Source: Bacillota bacterium
GTDB lineage: Bacteria; Bacillota; Desulfotomaculia; Desulfotomaculales; JAJYZD01
Reading direction: 5' to 3'
Length of the DNA: 17,982 bases
NCBI GenBank assembly: GCA_021800315.1
Contig: JAJYZD010000045.1
Location: 1-17,982 of the forward strand
Positions within the stretch are counted from its first letter, which is position 1; every line of letters begins with the position of its first letter. Positions 14,909 to 17,982 of this stretch are shown piece by piece. The translations under genes and the position numbers were made by a program. The notes below the pieces were generated by a model. It saw nothing but the letters and a program-made list of their open reading frames with translations. It ran no database searches and was not told the origin of the DNA.

Positions 14909-17029
14909 ATGACGGACGGCCGCCGCAAAGCGATTTTGCTGGCCGTCCCGTTTGTGCTGGGCGCGTTGCTCGTGCGCCTCTTTTTGATCCAGGTGCTATG
15001 GGGCGGCACGCTGGGCGCCCAGGCCCTTTCCTACCGTACGGCCACCGAGCAGGTGCCGGCCATCCGGGGCATTATCTATGACCGCAACCACAATCCCCTG
15101 GTGAGCAACGAACCGGCCGGTTCGCTCTACGCCGACCCGAAAGAAATCGGGACCGGACTTGCTTCGCGTGAGGCCGCCATCCTGGCCCCTTATCTGGGCG
15201 TCAAGGCGTCCAGCCTGGAAAATGAGCTGTCCTCCGACAGATACTTCGTCTGGTTGGGGCATGACCTGCCGTTGTCCCGGGTCGACCGCCTGAAGAACTC
15301 CCTGGAAGAGGCGAAGCTGCCGGGCATCTACTTTCTCCCCGGAGAGCGGCGGCTCTATCTCCAACAGGATTTGGCCGCCCAGGTACTGGGCTTTACCGGT
15401 CAGGGCGAGACCGGCCTGACCGGCCTGGAGAAGAGCTACGACCGGCGACTGGCCGGACAGGCCGGCTGGCTGCAGGTCCAGGTTGACCGCGAGGGGAACC
15501 CCATCCTGCAAACCGCCAGCCAGGTGGTGCCTCCGACCCAGGGGGACAGCCTGGTACTGACCATTGATGAGAATATCCAGTTCTTCGTCGAACAGGCCCT
15601 GGATCAGATAGTGAAAAAATATCACCCGGCCAGCGCCACCATTATCGTCATGGATCCCCAAACCGGAGGCATCCTGGCCTTGGGCAACCGGCCCACCTTC
15701 GACCCGGCCAACTGGCAGGCGTCCCCCGCGGCTATCTGGAACCAGGATCCGGCCGTCCTCTCCACCGTGGAGCCTGGTTCGCTCTTCAAGATCGTCACCG
15801 CCTCGGCCGCCCTGGAAGAAGGCCTGGCCGCTCCGGGAACCCGGATGGGATTCTACCCCGGCTACACAATTGTGCAGGGCATCCGCCTCAACGACGCCTA
15901 CTTCCTGCCGGACGAAAATCACACCCTGGAATGGGCCTTCGCCAACTCCTACAACCCGGTTTTCGCCCGTTTGGGGGTTGACCTCGGAGCGGCCCGGTTC
16001 TACCGCTACATCCACGGATTCGGCTTCGGGCAGCCCACGGGTATCGATCTGCCCGGCGAATCGGACGGTATCATGCGTCCGGAAAAGGACGCCACCCCCC
16101 TGCGCCTGGCCACCATGGCCTTCGGCCAGGGTATTTCGGTAACACCGCTGCAAATGCTCACGGCCGCTTCCGCCGTCGCCAACGGCGGCTACCTCATGCG
16201 GCCCCGCCTGGTCCGGGCCGTTGTCGACGGATCCGGCAAGACGGTCGAAAATCTGAAACCGGTCACGGTCCGCCAGGTCATCTCTTCCGCCACGTCCGCC
16301 GAGGTTCTGGCCATGATGCGCCGGGTTGTGGAAAACGGCACCGGCACCCCGGCCGCCATTCCCGGCTACAGCGTGGCGGGCAAGACCGGCACTGCCCAGG
16401 TTCCTGGTCCGGGCGGCTACCTCCCGGGGGAGTATGTCTCCTCCTTTCTGGGCTTCGCCCCGGCTGCCGACCCGGCCATCGGCGTGCTTATAATGGTCAA
16501 CGAGCCCCGGGGCGGCCAATATTACGGCAACGCCGTGGCCGCCCCGGTCTTCAGTGACCTGGGGGCCAAAATCCTGCACTACCTGGACGTGCCCTATGAC
16601 CTGCCGCTCACCACCCAACCGGCACCCGCCCCGGGCGGGAACCCGCCGCCCGCCGCGCCGGGCCTGCCCGATTTGGCGGGCTACCCGGTATCCTATGCCC
16701 GGCGGATTCTCTTCCAGTTGGGTCTGAACGTGAACGTCAGCGGCCAGGGACAGGTCGTCGCCGGGCAGCACCCCGCCGCCGGCAGCCCGGTCGCCGCCGG
16801 AACGGCCGTGACCCTGGACACCCGCGTCCAGAATCCCGCCGCGGCGGTCACCGTGCCCAACCTGACCGGCCTGACCATCAAGCTGGCCGGGGACGTGCTA
16901 AGCGGCCTGGGCCTGAACCTCCAGGCCCAGGGGACAGGTGTGGCCTCCGGCCAGACTCCCGCCGCCGGAGCCCGGGTCGGTCCGGGCGGCACGGTGCAGG
17001 TGCGGTTCATCGCGCCACCGGGGTTTTGA
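14909..17029 (+). CDS. Class B penicillin-binding protein (FtsI/SpoVD type) with two PASTA domains
   Basis: This is a D,D-transpeptidase that crosslinks peptidoglycan outside the membrane, in septum, elongation or spore-cortex synthesis. It has 706 residues. One membrane anchor lies at about 8-28. The PBP dimerisation domain starts with the RGIIYDRN motif. The transpeptidase has EPGSLFK with catalytic S291, an SYN triad at 347-349 (the second motif) and AGKTGTAQ with K492. Two PASTA domains occupy about 585-646 and 647-706, and a Pro/Ala linker precedes them. ATG at 14909 is chosen because GGAGG (14898-14902) is directly upstream and the membrane segment then sits at the N-terminus. It stands alone rather than in a division-gene cluster, so FtsI, SpoVD or another role cannot be decided. 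Confidence 0.93.
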   Translation: MTDGRRKAILLAVPFVLGALLVRLFLIQVLWGGTLGAQALSYRTATEQVPAIRGIIYDRNHNPLVSNEPAGSLYADPKEIGTGLASREAAILAPYLGVKASSLENELSSDRYFVWLGHDLPLSRVDRLKNSLEEAKLPGIYFLPGERRLYLQQDLAAQVLGFTGQGETGLTGLEKSYDRRLAGQAGWLQVQVDREGNPILQTASQVVPPTQGDSLVLTIDENIQFFVEQALDQIVKKYHPASATIIVMDPQTGGILALGNRPTFDPANWQASPAAIWNQDPAVLSTVEPGSLFKIVTASAALEEGLAAPGTRMGFYPGYTIVQGIRLNDAYFLPDENHTLEWAFANSYNPVFARLGVDLGAARFYRYIHGFGFGQPTGIDLPGESDGIMRPEKDATPLRLATMAFGQGISVTPLQMLTAASAVANGGYLMRPRLVRAVVDGSGKTVENLKPVTVRQVISSATSAEVLAMMRRVVENGTGTPAAIPGYSVAGKTGTAQVPGPGGYLPGEYVSSFLGFAPAADPAIGVLIMVNEPRGGQYYGNAVAAPVFSDLGAKILHYLDVPYDLPLTTQPAPAPGGNPPPAAPGLPDLAGYPVSYARRILFQLGLNVNVSGQGQVVAGQHPAAGSPVAAGTAVTLDTRVQNPAAAVTVPNLTGLTIKLAGDVLSGLGLNLQAQGTGVASGQTPAAGARVGPGGTVQVRFIAPPGF

Positions 17030-17214
17030 CGGAATCGTCATGTCATATGGAAGCGGGACTGGATAACGCCCGTTCCCGCTCCCTGCAACTATTTGGTCAG
17101 GGAAGACAGGAACTCCCGTTGCACCGCGCAAAAGGAGCCACCGGGCCCTGCAGTTCACGCCCCACCCGGGAACCGGCCCAACCGCGAGGCTTTTAGGGGA
17201 GAATGCGCCGTCAA

Positions 17215-17243
17215 ATTATACTGGTACCGGCCGCAGGGGTCAA
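17215..17243 (-). promoter_or_regulatory. Near-consensus sigma-A promoter pointing toward the PBP 3' end
   Basis: On the minus strand TTGACC (17243-17238) is followed by exactly 17 bases and then a perfect TATAAT (17220-17215). The predicted start is near 17208. No recognisable gene lies downstream before the converging PBP gene ends at 17029. Confidence 0.55.
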
Positions 17244-17453
17244 TGGAAACGCCGGCAAACAGTACCCATCCCCTGCCGTTTGGCCGGATGCAGACGCCCG
17301 CGGGGAATCCCCCGGCCGCGCCATCGGTCGGCCTGCCCGGTCGGTCAACAGTGGGAACGGCGGCTGTATCCACCCGGGTACAAAAACAGTCTGTATTTTG
17401 GACTATCTCTGTACAGTCAGGAGCCGGCAAAAACCGGCGTTGGCTTCGAAGCG

Positions 17454-17484
17454 AAAAAAGATACCCCGGCCGCCGCGGCCGGGG
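17454..17484 (-). terminator. Rho-independent terminator of the permease gene
   Basis: Read on the minus strand, CCCCGGCC (17484-17477) pairs with GGCCGGGG (17471-17464) around a 5-base loop, followed by TATC and a T-run ending at 17454. It is about 57 bases after the permease stop. Confidence 0.85.
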
Positions 17485-17540
17485 CGAAGGCCGGGGTCCC
17501 GGGCTGGTCAACCCTCTCCGGCGGATCCCGAGCCAGGATC

Positions 17541-17880
17541 TTACTCGTCGGCCACGATGGTCCCGACGCGCCGCCCCATCTCGGGGTTCAGCCGCGTGGC
17601 GACCAGGGCGTAGGCGGCGATGATCACCAGATAGACCAGGACAACATAGGGAAAAACGTTGTACGGCGCGGGCTGACCCGGCTGTACCAGACCCCACAGC
17701 GGCAACAGCATGGTCAGCGTGCTTATGGGCGGGCAAAACGCCGTGCACCCCCATGTTGAATTTATCCGGCCGCTCACGCCGGAAAAAGACGGTCAGGGCA
17801 AAGTTAATCGCGATATAGATCAGGATGACGCCGATCGCGCCCAGGGTGCCGAGAAAACCGAACAAGTCCAGGGGTCCACC
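17541..17880 (-). pseudogene. C-terminal part of an APC-family amino-acid permease, frameshifted
   Basis: The frame PLDLFGFLGTLGAIGVILIY then IAINFALTVFFRRERPDKF matches the last membrane region of APC-superfamily permeases, which import amino acids across the cell membrane. After GVLP (about 17735) the match jumps to another frame, continuing with ISTLTMLLPLWGLVQPGQPA and PYNVFPYVVLVYLVIIAAYA, and ending GTIVADE at 17541. One extra G in 17727-17733 would explain this. An in-frame TAA at 17883-17881 blocks the upstream side, and bases 17884-17982 show no clear continuation in any frame. It is therefore either a true pseudogene with two lesions or a region with sequencing errors. The terminator behind it is intact. 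The specific substrate is unknown. Confidence 0.7.
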
Positions 17881-17982
17881 TTAGAAGGCATCCGGGATTG
17901 ATGCGCGACACCAGTCCGATGTGTTTCACACCGAGAGGGATGCCAGGCGCATTGCCGGTAAACTCGAAAAACAAGCTCGGAA

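Larger units (their letters stand above)
17030..17540. other. Intergenic region between the PBP gene and the permease remnant
   Basis: No gene with recognisable features is seen in this 511-base gap. It holds a 7-bp hairpin AGCGGGA/TCCCGCT shortly after the PBP stop without a U-tract, a near-consensus minus-strand promoter, a partial dyad at 17378-17414 and the permease terminator. Confidence 0.5.

Noticed and set aside
1..17982. CRISPR array, tRNA or rRNA genes
   Set aside because: No regularly spaced repeats of 25-37 bases, no cloverleaf with a CCA-type end, and no rRNA-like conserved blocks were seen by eye.

Overview
The window looks like chromosomal DNA from a GC-rich, low-branching Firmicute, most like the Clostridia/Peptococcaceae group (Desulfotomaculum/Pelotomaculum type). 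This placement is inferred from gene content and order, not from a database search. The main clues are an IspH-ribosomal protein S1 fusion in a run aroF-tyrA-aroA-cmk-plsC-ispH/rpsA, the run ftsK then rodZ-yajQ-rimO, strong GGAGG-type ribosome binding sites, and frequent GTG and TTG starts. Coding density is high and the core genes are intact. The short non-coding gaps hold the decayed, more AT-rich material.

Layout. Bases 1-1160 are an accessory patch. On the minus strand it has the C-terminal half of an IS607-type serine recombinase, overlapped by the start of what should be its TnpB-like partner (cut by the window edge), and then a small ORF of 57 residues. Bases 1168-6548 are on the plus strand: the DNA translocase FtsK/SpoIIIE, a terminator, then RodZ-like protein, YajQ and the ribosomal protein S12 methylthiotransferase RimO. 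Bases 6549-6984 are a convergent intergenic gap with a 12-bp perfect hairpin. Bases 6985-13968 are one tightly packed minus-strand operon: DAHP synthase, prephenate dehydrogenase, EPSP synthase, cytidylate kinase, 1-acylglycerol-3-phosphate acyltransferase and the IspH-S1 fusion. It joins aromatic amino-acid synthesis, CMP/dCMP phosphorylation, phospholipid synthesis, isoprenoid synthesis and translation. Bases 13969-14908 hold the operon leader and a dead IS200/IS605 transposase. Bases 14909-17029 encode a class B penicillin-binding protein with two PASTA domains. The right end, on the minus strand, has a strong orphan promoter, a clear terminator and the frameshifted C-terminus of an APC-type amino-acid permease.

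I did not find a new multi-gene system. The items most worth checking are the paired diverged non-coding repeat (6616-6682 and 14180-14229, in opposite orientation), the possible internal start that would release free S1 from the IspH-S1 fusion, the near-consensus promoter pointing into the 3' end of the PBP gene, and the graveyard of IS607 and IS200/IS605 parts. In the latter, the HUH motif reads QVH. No tRNA, rRNA or CRISPR array was seen.
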